Source: Novosphingobium sp. FKTRR1 (GTDB lineage Bacteria > Pseudomonadota > Alphaproteobacteria > Sphingomonadales > Sphingomonadaceae). Taken from it: 64,000 nt of DNA. Of the stretch, positions 56,873 through 64,000 are shown one piece after another (within the stretch, counting starts at the first letter, position 1; each line of letters opens with the position of its first letter). Position numbers and translations under genes: made by a program. The stretch is from NCBI RefSeq assembly GCF_020404405.1, contig NZ_JAIZDA010000002.1, forward strand, positions 62,001 through 126,000, given 5' to 3'. The notes beneath the pieces were generated by a model, which was not told where the DNA came from, ran no database searches, and saw only the letters and a program-made list of their open reading frames with translations.

Positions 56873-57661
56873 ATGACCGCCACAGCAAGCGCGCCCTCGG
56901 GCGAATCCACCGGCACACCCCACGACCTCGGCCCGCAGACCGTCTCGTTCGGGTATGAAGAGGTTCCCGCCGCAGAGAAGGAAGCGCGCGTCGGCGCGGT
57001 ATTCTCCAGCGTGGCGCGCAAGTACGACGTGATGAACGATGCCATGTCGGTCGGCATGCACCGGTTGTGGAAGGACCGCTTCGTGGCGCGGGTCAAGCCG
57101 CGCGGTGGCGAGACGATCCTCGACATGGCCGGCGGCACCGGCGACATCGCATTCCGCATGGCCAAGGCGGGCGCCGCGATCACGGTGTCCGACATCAATC
57201 AGGACATGCTCGACGTCGGTATCGAACGCGCCGAAAAGCGCGGGATCGAAGGGCTTTCGTGGTCGCGCCAGAACGCCGAGGAACTGTCGTTTTCGGACCG
57301 CACCTTCGATGCCTACACCATCGCGTTCGGCATCCGCAACGTGACCCATATCGACCGCGCGCTGGCCGAGGCGCATCGCGTGCTCAGGTTCGGCGGGCGG
57401 TTCTTCTGCCTTGAATTTTCGACCACCGAATGGCCGGGTTTCGCGCAAGTCTATGACGCCTATTCGCACCATCTGGTGCCACGCATCGGCAAGGCGATCG
57501 CCGGTGATGCTGATTCGTATCGCTATCTGATCGAATCGATCCGCCGCTTTCCGCCGATGCCGCAGTTCGAGGCGATGATCCGCGACGCCGGGTTCCGTCG
57601 CACCCGGGTGGAGCCGATTCTGGGCGGTCTGGTCGCGATCCATTCGGGCTGGAAGGTCTGA
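56873..57661 (+). CDS. ubiE: Ubiquinone/menaquinone biosynthesis C-methyltransferase
   Basis: 262 residues from ATG 56873 (ATG 56870 directly before is possible). Signatures: ARKYDVMNDAMSVGMHRLWK, SAM loop ILDMAGGTGDIAFRMAKA, and GIRNVTHIDRALAEAHRVLR. It methylates the ring of demethyl precursors in ubiquinone synthesis. It is 13 bp before ubiB, so the two are an operon, a common pairing. Confidence 0.96.
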   Translation: MTATASAPSGESTGTPHDLGPQTVSFGYEEVPAAEKEARVGAVFSSVARKYDVMNDAMSVGMHRLWKDRFVARVKPRGGETILDMAGGTGDIAFRMAKAGAAITVSDINQDMLDVGIERAEKRGIEGLSWSRQNAEELSFSDRTFDAYTIAFGIRNVTHIDRALAEAHRVLRFGGRFFCLEFSTTEWPGFAQVYDAYSHHLVPRIGKAIAGDADSYRYLIESIRRFPPMPQFEAMIRDAGFRRTRVEPILGGLVAIHSGWKV

Positions 57662-57674
57662 TCGGCACCGCGCC

Positions 57675-59279
57675 ATGACTTTGCCCGCAACCCATATCCG
57701 CCGCTTGCTCGGCTGGGGCCGCATTCTTGGGCGTTACGGCGCCCTGCGCGGTATCGAAAATGACCGCAACACCCCCGCGGCCGTCCGGCGGCTGTGCCGG
57801 ATCGCCCGATTCGGCGCGCGCCAGTCGGTGGTGCCCGATTATGCCGGAGCCTTCCGCGCGATCGGGCCAGCCGCGATCAAGCTGGGCCAGACGCTGGCCA
57901 CCCGCCCCGATCTGGTGGGCGAGGAAGCCGCGCGCAACTTGCTGTCGTTGCAGGACAAGCTGCCCCCGGTGCCGTTCGCGCTGATCCGCGCCGAGATCGA
58001 GGGCAGCTTCGAGCGCCCGCTCGAAAGCCTGTTCAACCACTTCGAGGAAGAGCCCGTTGGCGCCGCCTCGGTCGCGCAGGTCCACCGCGCGGTGACGACC
58101 GAGGGCCGCAAGGTTGCGGTCAAGGTGCTACGTCCCGGTGTGCGCGAGAAGTTCGCGCGCGACATCGATACCTACGAATGGGCCGCCGCGCACCTTGAGG
58201 CGTTGGGCGGCGAGGCATCGCGGTTGCGTCCACGCATGGTCATCGCCAACTTCAAGCGCTGGTCGATGCGCGAGCTGGACTTGCGACGCGAAGCTGCATC
58301 GGCCTCGGAACTGGCCGACCTGATGCGCGCCTATCCCGGATACCGTGTGCCGGGGATCGACTGGGACCGCACCAACGGCCGGGTGATGACCCTCGACTGG
58401 ATCGACGGGGTCAAGATCAGCGAAGTCGGCGCGCTGACCGCGATGGGCATCGACCGCAAGGAACTGGCCGGGCGGCTGGTACTCGCCTTTCTGACGCAGG
58501 CCATCAGCGGCGGTTATTTCCATGCCGACATGCACCAGGGCAACCTGTTCGTCGAAGCCGACGGCACGATCGTGGCGATCGATTTCGGGATCATGGGCCG
58601 GATCGACCGCCGCGCCCGGCAATGGCTGGCCGAAATCCTCTATGGCCTGACCACCGGCAACTACCGCCGCGTGGCCGAGATCCATTTCGAAGCGCAATAC
58701 GTGCCGAGCTACCACTCGGTCGAGGAATTCGCCACGGCCTTGCGCGCGGTGGGCGAGCCGATGCGCGGCCGTCCGGTCAGCGAGCTGTCGGTCGGGCAAA
58801 TGCTCGACGGACTGTTCGCGATCACCCGCGATTTCGACATGCAGACCCAGCCGCACTTGCTGCTGCTGCAAAAGACCATGGTGATGGTCGAAGGCATCGC
58901 TACCCAACTCGACCCGCAGATCAACATGTGGGACGTGGCCGCACCCTTCGTGCGCAACTGGATCCGCGATGAACTGGGCCCCGAAGCCGCGATTGCCGAA
59001 CGCATCAAGACCGACACCGCCACGCTGCTGCGCGTGCCCGATCTGATTCGCCGCATCGAGGATCGCTTCCCGGCCAAGGGCGGCGCTCCCGAAGCCCCGC
59101 CGCTGCCCGAGATCGAGCTGTTGTGGGAGCGCAAGCGCAAAGGACGGGGCTGGGCGGGCTATCTGGCCGCCGCATTGGCCGGCGCGGCGCTTCTGGCCTT
59201 GGGGCAGGCCACGCTGGGTCACCATGGGCATCATCGCTGGGACCACCCAGACTTGCCGATGCAGGCAAACGAACAGTGA
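57675..59279 (+). CDS. ubiB: Ubiquinone biosynthesis kinase-like protein UbiB
   Basis: 534 residues. Atypical ABC1/UbiB kinase: KxGQ motif in AIKLGQTLATRPDLV, A-rich loop VGAASVAQVHRA, Lys in KVAVKVLRPG, HADMHQGNLFV and VAIDFGIMGRI. The C-terminus has a hydrophobic helix (WAGYLAAALAGAALLALGQ) that anchors it in the membrane, then a His-rich tail (HHGHHRWDH). It has ATPase activity needed for ubiquinone synthesis. Its stop overlaps the next start by GTGA. Confidence 0.96.
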   Translation: MTLPATHIRRLLGWGRILGRYGALRGIENDRNTPAAVRRLCRIARFGARQSVVPDYAGAFRAIGPAAIKLGQTLATRPDLVGEEAARNLLSLQDKLPPVPFALIRAEIEGSFERPLESLFNHFEEEPVGAASVAQVHRAVTTEGRKVAVKVLRPGVREKFARDIDTYEWAAAHLEALGGEASRLRPRMVIANFKRWSMRELDLRREAASASELADLMRAYPGYRVPGIDWDRTNGRVMTLDWIDGVKISEVGALTAMGIDRKELAGRLVLAFLTQAISGGYFHADMHQGNLFVEADGTIVAIDFGIMGRIDRRARQWLAEILYGLTTGNYRRVAEIHFEAQYVPSYHSVEEFATALRAVGEPMRGRPVSELSVGQMLDGLFAITRDFDMQTQPHLLLLQKTMVMVEGIATQLDPQINMWDVAAPFVRNWIRDELGPEAAIAERIKTDTATLLRVPDLIRRIEDRFPAKGGAPEAPPLPEIELLWERKRKGRGWAGYLAAALAGAALLALGQATLGHHGHHRWDHPDLPMQANEQ

Positions 59280-60403
59280 CATCCGCGCCACGTGCCAAGC
59301 CGTTGCCGGGCCTGCGTCTGGGCAAGCGCCATTTCAACGCGCTCGACATTTCGCGGCTGTTGGCGGCCTGCCTCGTGCTGTTCTGGCATTACCAGCACTT
59401 CTTCGTGCCGCCGGTCGACTTCCAGTTCCATGTCCGCCGCTCGGCCGTCTCGCCGCTCTATCATCAACTGGCCTGGGCCTATGACTACGGGCACGTGGCC
59501 GTGCAGTATTTCTGGGCGGTTTCGGGCTTCGTGTTCGCCCATGTCTACCTTGCCGACCCTGCCGCCAACAGCCGCTTCTGGATCGCGCGGGTGGCGCGGC
59601 TGTGGCCGCTGCACTTGCTGACGCTGGTGCTGGTTGCCGCGCTGCAGGCGACTTATGGCGGCATTCACGGCACCGACTTCATCTACCATACGCAGGACTG
59701 GAAGCACTTTCTGTTGAGCCTGCCGCTGGCCCAGTATTGGGGCTGGCAGGACAACCAGTCGTACAATGGCCCGTCCTGGTCGCTCTCGACCGAGGTACTG
59801 GCCTATGGCGCATTCTGGCTGCTGCTGCCCGCGCTGCGCCGCGCGCCGTTGCTGTTGTCGCTGCCGATCGCTGCAGGCATGTTGTGGCTGTTCTTCAGCG
59901 GCGCGCCGGACCAGCCGGTCCTGACCTGCATCGGTTATTTCTTTGCCGGTGCTGCCGTCTACGGCGCAGCGCTGCGTGGCTGGCTACGCTTGCCGGTGCT
60001 GTGCGTGGCAGGCGTGGGACTGGTCTTTGCCGCTTGGTATCTGTCGCATTACACGCGCCACTGGCTTGAATCGGCCACTTTGGCGGGCACGTTCGGCATG
60101 CTGTTCCTGACATTGGCGATCGACCTTGCCGACCGTAACGATCTGCTGCGCGCAGGCCGCCAGTTGGGCGATGCGTCCTACGGCGTCTATCTGTGGCATT
60201 TTCCGCTGCAACTGGCGCTGGTGCTGCTCATCGACGCCACGCTGGGCAGCCGTGCCATTGCGCGTCAACCGGCGTTCATGCTGTTCTTCGTGGCGCTGTC
60301 GGTGGTGGTCGGCTTCGCCTCGAACCGCTGGATCGAACGGCCCGCGCAACGCGGCGTGCTGAAACTGGCGCAGCGCTGGCGTGACAAAGCCGGAGCCGCC
60401 TAA
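59276..60403 (+). CDS. Acyltransferase-3 family membrane protein
   Basis: 375 residues from GTG 59276, which overlaps the ubiB TGA. Around ten transmembrane helices. Motifs of the OafA-type family: LDISRLLAACLVLFWHYQHF, RFWIARVARLWPLHLL and GPSWSLSTEVLAYGAF, ending in GDASYGVYLWHFPLQL. It would O-acylate a membrane-associated or surface carbohydrate. The link to ubiE-ubiB is by position only. It converges with the next gene with a 4-nt overlap of the ends. Confidence 0.9.
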   Translation: MTSAPRAKPLPGLRLGKRHFNALDISRLLAACLVLFWHYQHFFVPPVDFQFHVRRSAVSPLYHQLAWAYDYGHVAVQYFWAVSGFVFAHVYLADPAANSRFWIARVARLWPLHLLTLVLVAALQATYGGIHGTDFIYHTQDWKHFLLSLPLAQYWGWQDNQSYNGPSWSLSTEVLAYGAFWLLLPALRRAPLLLSLPIAAGMLWLFFSGAPDQPVLTCIGYFFAGAAVYGAALRGWLRLPVLCVAGVGLVFAAWYLSHYTRHWLESATLAGTFGMLFLTLAIDLADRNDLLRAGRQLGDASYGVYLWHFPLQLALVLLIDATLGSRAIARQPAFMLFFVALSVVVGFASNRWIERPAQRGVLKLAQRWRDKAGAA

Positions 60404-60798
60404 CCCGCGATTTCCTCGATCCTGTGGTGCGGCAACAGCCGCCAGGCGGTGCCCAGCAGAATCACGTGGAACGCCTCCACCGTCATCGCGAACGGCCAGC
60501 CGGGATAAGCCCCACTGACCGCCAGATCGACCGCACGGCCAAGGAACGACACGCCGAACAGCAGTGTCGGCACCAGCAGCAGGTCGCCATTGCGCCGCCA
60601 TGCGCCCCACATCATGCAGAACGCCGCCACGCCGAAGAACGAGGTGAAATCGGCGCGGATCGTCGAGGTACCGATCTGTGCGATGGCCGCCACCCCCAGT
60701 CCACGCCCGGCGTCGGCCGGGCCGATCAGGAACGTCAGCGCCAGGAACAGGTCGAACAGCCCTGCCAGAAAGATCAATGCCGTAAGGATGAAACGCAT
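60400..60798 (-). CDS. DUF4345-like small membrane protein
   Basis: 132 residues, ATG 60798. Four hydrophobic stretches: FILTALIFLAGLFDLFLALTFL, FTSFFGVAAFCMMWG, LLLVPTLLFGVSFLGRAV and FHVILLGTAWRLL. The RADFTSFFGVAA segment resembles DUF4345 proteins; the assignment is tentative and the function unknown. It is divergent from coaBC. Confidence 0.72.
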   Translation of the reverse strand: MRFILTALIFLAGLFDLFLALTFLIGPADAGRGLGVAAIAQIGTSTIRADFTSFFGVAAFCMMWGAWRRNGDLLLVPTLLFGVSFLGRAVDLAVSGAYPGWPFAMTVEAFHVILLGTAWRLLPHHRIEEIAG

Positions 60799-60918
60799 GG
60801 GCCCTCTCCGTGATTTTGCGCAGAGTGCCCTATGCCTTCCCCATGCGCAAAGAGATTGCGCGACGAGATCGGCCGAGGGGGATTGCGCTGCGCTTCCACC
60901 CCATGCACAAGCGCCAGC

Positions 60919-62115
60919 ATGGACAGCCCCAAGCGTATCCTGCTGATCGTCGGCGGCGGTATCGCCGCGTACAAGGCCTGCGAACTCGTCCGCCTGATCC
61001 GCAAGGGCGGCGCGCAAGTGACTTGCGTGCTGACCGAATCGGGCGCGCGCTTCGTCACCGCAATGACGCTGGCGGCGCTGAGCGAGAACCCCGTTCACAC
61101 CACGCTGTGGGATCTCAAGAACGAGGTCGAGATGGGCCATATCCAGCTTTCGCGGCAGGCCGATCTGGTGGTCGTGTGCCCGGCCACTGCCGATTTGCTG
61201 GCGCGGATGGCGGGCGGCCATGCCGATGATCTGGCCACCACGCTGCTGCTCGCCACCGACAAGCCGGTGCTGGCCGTCCCCGCCATGAACGTGCGGATGT
61301 GGCAGCATCCCGCCACCATACGCAACGTCGCTACGCTGCGCGGCGACGGTGTCACCGTGATGGCGCCCGACGAAGGCGCGATGGCTTGTGGCGAGTTCGG
61401 CCCCGGCCGCCTGCCCGAGCCTGAGGCGATCTGGGCGGAAATCCAGCGCCAGTTGGGCCATCATCACCCAAAGCGTCTGGCTGGCAAGCACGTGCTGGTC
61501 ACCGCCGGGCCGACGCATGAACCAATTGACCCGGTGCGCTACATCGCCAACCGGTCGAGCGGGAAGCAGGGCTTTGCGATTGCTGCCGCCGCCGCTGCGG
61601 CTGGCGCGCGGGTCACGCTGGTCGCAGGGCCGGTCACGCTGCCGACCCCGCCCGGCGTCACCCGTGTGGATGTGGAATCCGCGCGCGAGATGGCCGCCGC
61701 GGTCGATGCCGCGCTGCCGGCCGACGTGGCGGTGATGGTCGCCGCCGTGGCCGACTGGCGCGCCGCCGACTGCACCGGGCAAAAGCGGAAGAAGGACGGG
61801 TCGGGCCAAGTTCCGCCGCTCGAACTGGTCGAGAACCCCGACATTCTGGCAGGGCTCGGCCATTCAGCGCGCAAGCCTGCACTGCTGGTCGGCTTCGCGG
61901 CCGAGACCGAGCACGTCATCGCCCATGCGCAGGCCAAGCTGGGGCGCAAGAGCGCGGACTGGATCGTCGCCAATGACGTATCCGGCGACGTAATGGGTGG
62001 CGAGCGCAACGCCGTGCACATTGTCAGCGCCAGCGGTGTCGAAAGCCTGCCCGAAGGGCCCAAGCACGCGGTCGCTGCCGCGCTGGTCGAAAGGATTGCC
62101 GATGCACTCGCCTGA
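60919..62115 (+). CDS. coaBC: Bifunctional phosphopantothenoylcysteine decarboxylase/synthase CoaBC
   Basis: 398 residues from ATG 60919. CoaC half: [18 protein letters not shown] (FMN binding), His in [28 protein letters not shown] and the substrate Cys in [15 protein letters not shown]. CoaB half: [30 protein letters not shown] and GFAAETE. It makes 4'-phosphopantetheine from phosphopantothenate and cysteine. It overlaps dut by 14 nt. Confidence 0.96.
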   Translation: MDSPKRILLIVGGGIAAYKACELVRLIRKGGAQVTCVLTESGARFVTAMTLAALSENPVHTTLWDLKNEVEMGHIQLSRQADLVVVCPATADLLARMAGGHADDLATTLLLATDKPVLAVPAMNVRMWQHPATIRNVATLRGDGVTVMAPDEGAMACGEFGPGRLPEPEAIWAEIQRQLGHHHPKRLAGKHVLVTAGPTHEPIDPVRYIANRSSGKQGFAIAAAAAAAGARVTLVAGPVTLPTPPGVTRVDVESAREMAAAVDAALPADVAVMVAAVADWRAADCTGQKRKKDGSGQVPPLELVENPDILAGLGHSARKPALLVGFAAETEHVIAHAQAKLGRKSADWIVANDVSGDVMGGERNAVHIVSASGVESLPEGPKHAVAAALVERIADALA

Positions 62116-62572
62116 TCCCGTGTCCTTGCGCGTCAAGCGTCTGCCCCACGGTGAAGGGCTGCCGCTGCCAGCCTATGCCACGGCAGGCGCCGCCGGGATG
62201 GATGTGGTCGCGGCCGAGGACGTGGACCTTGCGCCGGGTGTGCGCCATGCCGTGGCCACAGGCCTCGCTCTGGCCATCCCGCACGGGTTCGAGGTGCAAG
62301 TGCGCCCGCGCTCAGGGCTGGCGCTCAAGCACGGCATCACCGTGCCCAACACCCCGGGCACGATCGATTCGGACTATCGCGGCGAGTTGAAAGTCATCCT
62401 CATCAACCACGGCACCGATGTGTTCGCGGTGCGCCGTGGCGACCGTGTGGCGCAACTGGTGCTCGCGCCCGTCACCATCGGGACTTGGCTGGAGGTCGAT
62501 GAACTCGACAGCACCGCGCGCGGCGAAGGCGGCTTCGGCTCTACCGGAGGCCTCTCCGCCCTGCCGGGGTAA
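62102..62572 (+). CDS. dut: dUTP diphosphatase
   Basis: 156 residues. All five dUTPase motifs are visible: [14 protein letters not shown] (1), [14 protein letters not shown] (2), [16 protein letters not shown] (3), [12 protein letters not shown] (4) and the Gly-rich [11 protein letters not shown] (5). It hydrolyses dUTP to keep uracil out of DNA. The coaBC-dut order with overlapping ends is conserved in many proteobacteria. Confidence 0.97.
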   Translation: MHSPDPVSLRVKRLPHGEGLPLPAYATAGAAGMDVVAAEDVDLAPGVRHAVATGLALAIPHGFEVQVRPRSGLALKHGITVPNTPGTIDSDYRGELKVILINHGTDVFAVRRGDRVAQLVLAPVTIGTWLEVDELDSTARGEGGFGSTGGLSALPG

Positions 62573-62585
62573 GCAGCCGTCGGGA

Positions 62586-63758
62586 TTAATCCGGGTAAAC
62601 GATCCGCAATTTCCCCGCCACTTCTGCCGCAATCTTGCGCGCCTCGTCCGATGTTGCGGCACGGGCCAAGGCGACACCCATGCGGCGGTAGGGCCGCGTC
62701 ACCGGCTTGGCGAAAATGCGCACGTCGACGGCTTCGCCCGACACACTGAGCGCCTCGGCCAACCCTTCAACGTGGAAATCGGCGGCATGGCGGTCGGCCA
62801 GGACGACGGCGGAGGCGCTGGGGCCGCGCAAGGTGATTTCTGCAGGGATCGGCAGGCCAAGGATGGCACGGGCGTGCAAGTCGAACTCGGTCAGGTCTTG
62901 CGAGAGCAGCGTCACCATGCCGGTGTCATGCGGACGGGGCGAGAGTTCGGAGAAGATCACTTCATCGCCGCGCACAAAGAATTCGACGCCGAACAGGCCA
63001 TAGCCGCCCAGATCGTCAACCACCTTGCGCGCCATGGCTTGCGCATCGGCGATCGCCTGATCCGACATCGGCGTCGGCTGCCACGATTCCTGATAGTCAC
63101 CGCGCTCCTGGCGGTGCCCGATCGCCGGACAGAACGAAACGCCGCCCCGGTGGCGCACGGTCAGCAGCGTGATCTCGTAGTCGAAGGCGATGAATTCCTC
63201 GACGATTACGCGCCGACGGTCGCCGCGCATGTTGGCCACGGCATAGTCCCACGCAGCTTCGAGCCCGTCGGCGTCGCGCACCGTGCTCTGCCCTTTGCCC
63301 GATGACGACATGACCGGCTTGATCACGCAGGGAAAGCCGGTGTGCGCGGCACCTTCGCGCACTTCGTCGAGGCTTTCGGCATAGCGGTAGCGCGAAGTGC
63401 GCAAGCCCAGATCGACGGCGGCGACTTCGCGGATGCGGTCGCGGTTCATCGTCATGATCGTGGCGCGGGCAGAGGGCACGACGTTGAAGCCCTGCGCCTC
63501 GAACTCGGCGAGCACTTCGGTGCGGATCGCCTCGACCTCGGGCACGATCAGGTCGGGCTGAACTTCGGCGATGGTGGCCGCCAGCGCTTGCGCGTCGAGC
63601 ATCGAGAATACGCGGCGGTCGTCGGCCACCTGCATGGCAGGCGCATTGTCATAGGCATCGCAGGCCGTGACATGGCAACCCAACCGCTTGGCCGAGATGA
63701 CGAATTCGCGACCCAGCTCGCCCGAGCCAAGCAGAAGGATGCGTGCGGTAAAGGCCAT
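62586..63758 (-). CDS. purT: Formate-dependent GAR transformylase PurT
   Basis: 390 residues of the ATP-grasp family. ILLLGSGELGREFVISAKRLG opens the preATP-grasp domain; VIKPVMSSSGKGQS, GVEFFVRGDEVIFSELSPRPHDTG and LTEFDLHARAILGLP are PurT signatures. It uses formate and ATP for the third step of purine synthesis. It is convergent with dut, leaving 13 bp. Confidence 0.96.
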   Translation of the reverse strand: MAFTARILLLGSGELGREFVISAKRLGCHVTACDAYDNAPAMQVADDRRVFSMLDAQALAATIAEVQPDLIVPEVEAIRTEVLAEFEAQGFNVVPSARATIMTMNRDRIREVAAVDLGLRTSRYRYAESLDEVREGAAHTGFPCVIKPVMSSSGKGQSTVRDADGLEAAWDYAVANMRGDRRRVIVEEFIAFDYEITLLTVRHRGGVSFCPAIGHRQERGDYQESWQPTPMSDQAIADAQAMARKVVDDLGGYGLFGVEFFVRGDEVIFSELSPRPHDTGMVTLLSQDLTEFDLHARAILGLPIPAEITLRGPSASAVVLADRHAADFHVEGLAEALSVSGEAVDVRIFAKPVTRPYRRMGVALARAATSDEARKIAAEVAGKLRIVYPD

Positions 63759-63851
63759 GGCGGCGGCACTCCGATAGCGGATGATGCGGGCCGCTTTGCC
63801 CTGCCCGGCTGCGCATGGTCAACCGGACAGGGGCGATTTTGGTTGAAAGTG

Positions 63852-64000
63852 TTACTTCTTCTTTTCAGGCGGAACCGAGATCTTGATCGTCTCGCCGCTC
63901 TTGCCCGGGAAGTTGGTGAACATCGCCTCGACCAGATTGGGCACGAGGTAAGGCAGACGGTTCGAGGTCGATGCCGCCTCGGCCTTGCCTTCGAACAGGC
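63852..64000 (-). CDS. C-terminal end of a protein, DUF4136-like (start outside the window)
   Basis: The minus frame is open from the window edge to a TAA at 63852-63854. Visible residues include LFEGKAEAASTSNRLPYLV, NLVEAMFTNFPGKSGETIKI and end in PPEKKK. This ending resembles that of DUF4136 lipoproteins, but only 49 codons are visible and the naming is a guess. It lies 93 bp upstream of purT on the same strand. Confidence 0.55.
   Translation of the reverse strand, partial: LFEGKAEAASTSNRLPYLVPNLVEAMFTNFPGKSGETIKISVPPEKKK

Overview
This 64 kb window is GC-rich, almost fully coding chromosomal DNA. Gene content points to an alphaproteobacterium, most likely Sphingomonadales (Novosphingobium-like). 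The pointers are a TonB-dependent receptor next to a beta-propeller sensor, the divergent MJ0042 zinc-ribbon/ftsEX pair, a separate petA-petB-petC bc1 operon, the glnK-amtB operon with a sigma-54 promoter, a DUF6628-like small protein and an HCCA-isomerase/GST pair. The genus is inferred. I found no insertion sequence, prophage or CRISPR array.

Layout. (1) 1-5595: a regulator-receptor module. A beta-propeller sensor (partial, minus strand) and a LuxR-type response regulator flank a TonB-dependent receptor on the plus strand. (2) 5784-12813: a tightly packed plus-strand run of eight genes: Tat-type alpha/beta hydrolase, Dps, YcaC-like hydrolase, XapX membrane protein, Tat-type YtcJ-like amidohydrolase with a Cys/His-rich tail, DoxX, YoaK/DUF1275 and an alginate-export-type porin. 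It looks like one coherent but uncharacterised system. Regulator plus operon are bracketed by an inverted pair of near-identical 24-bp sequences. (3) 12863-19644: PLP enzyme, tRNA-Leu, zinc-ribbon protein, then ftsE-ftsX-ydcF-plsC-NRAMP. (4) 19645-28333 (minus): tyrC-hisC, amtB-glnK, a nuclease-fold protein that probably uses a CTG start, a hydrolase, prfC, a small membrane protein and an aldose epimerase. (5) 28402-35863 (minus): pheT-pheS, an AraC regulator sitting between pheS and rplT-rpmI, metA behind a SAM-I-type riboswitch, and hisN. (6) 36135-44134: AraC regulator, RTX repeat protein, prsA/nadE, an iron-box-preceded DUF6628 gene, gltX. (7) 44176-64000: yqgE, glnD, acyl-CoA ligase, lgt, midA, petABC, GST and HCCA isomerase, tRNA-Gly, mutM, ubiE-ubiB-acyltransferase, coaBC-dut, purT and a partial last gene.

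How the genes fit together. Nitrogen control is represented by glnK, amtB and glnD, the last being the enzyme that uridylylates PII. Respiration is served by petABC and ubiE/ubiB. Methionine synthesis is probably feedback-controlled at metA by the riboswitch. The least explained part is 1-12866, where a ligand sensor, an outer-membrane importer and a multi-enzyme, partly periplasmic operon ending in a porin lie side by side. This suggests sensing, uptake and processing of an unidentified compound, or a stress response linked to one.
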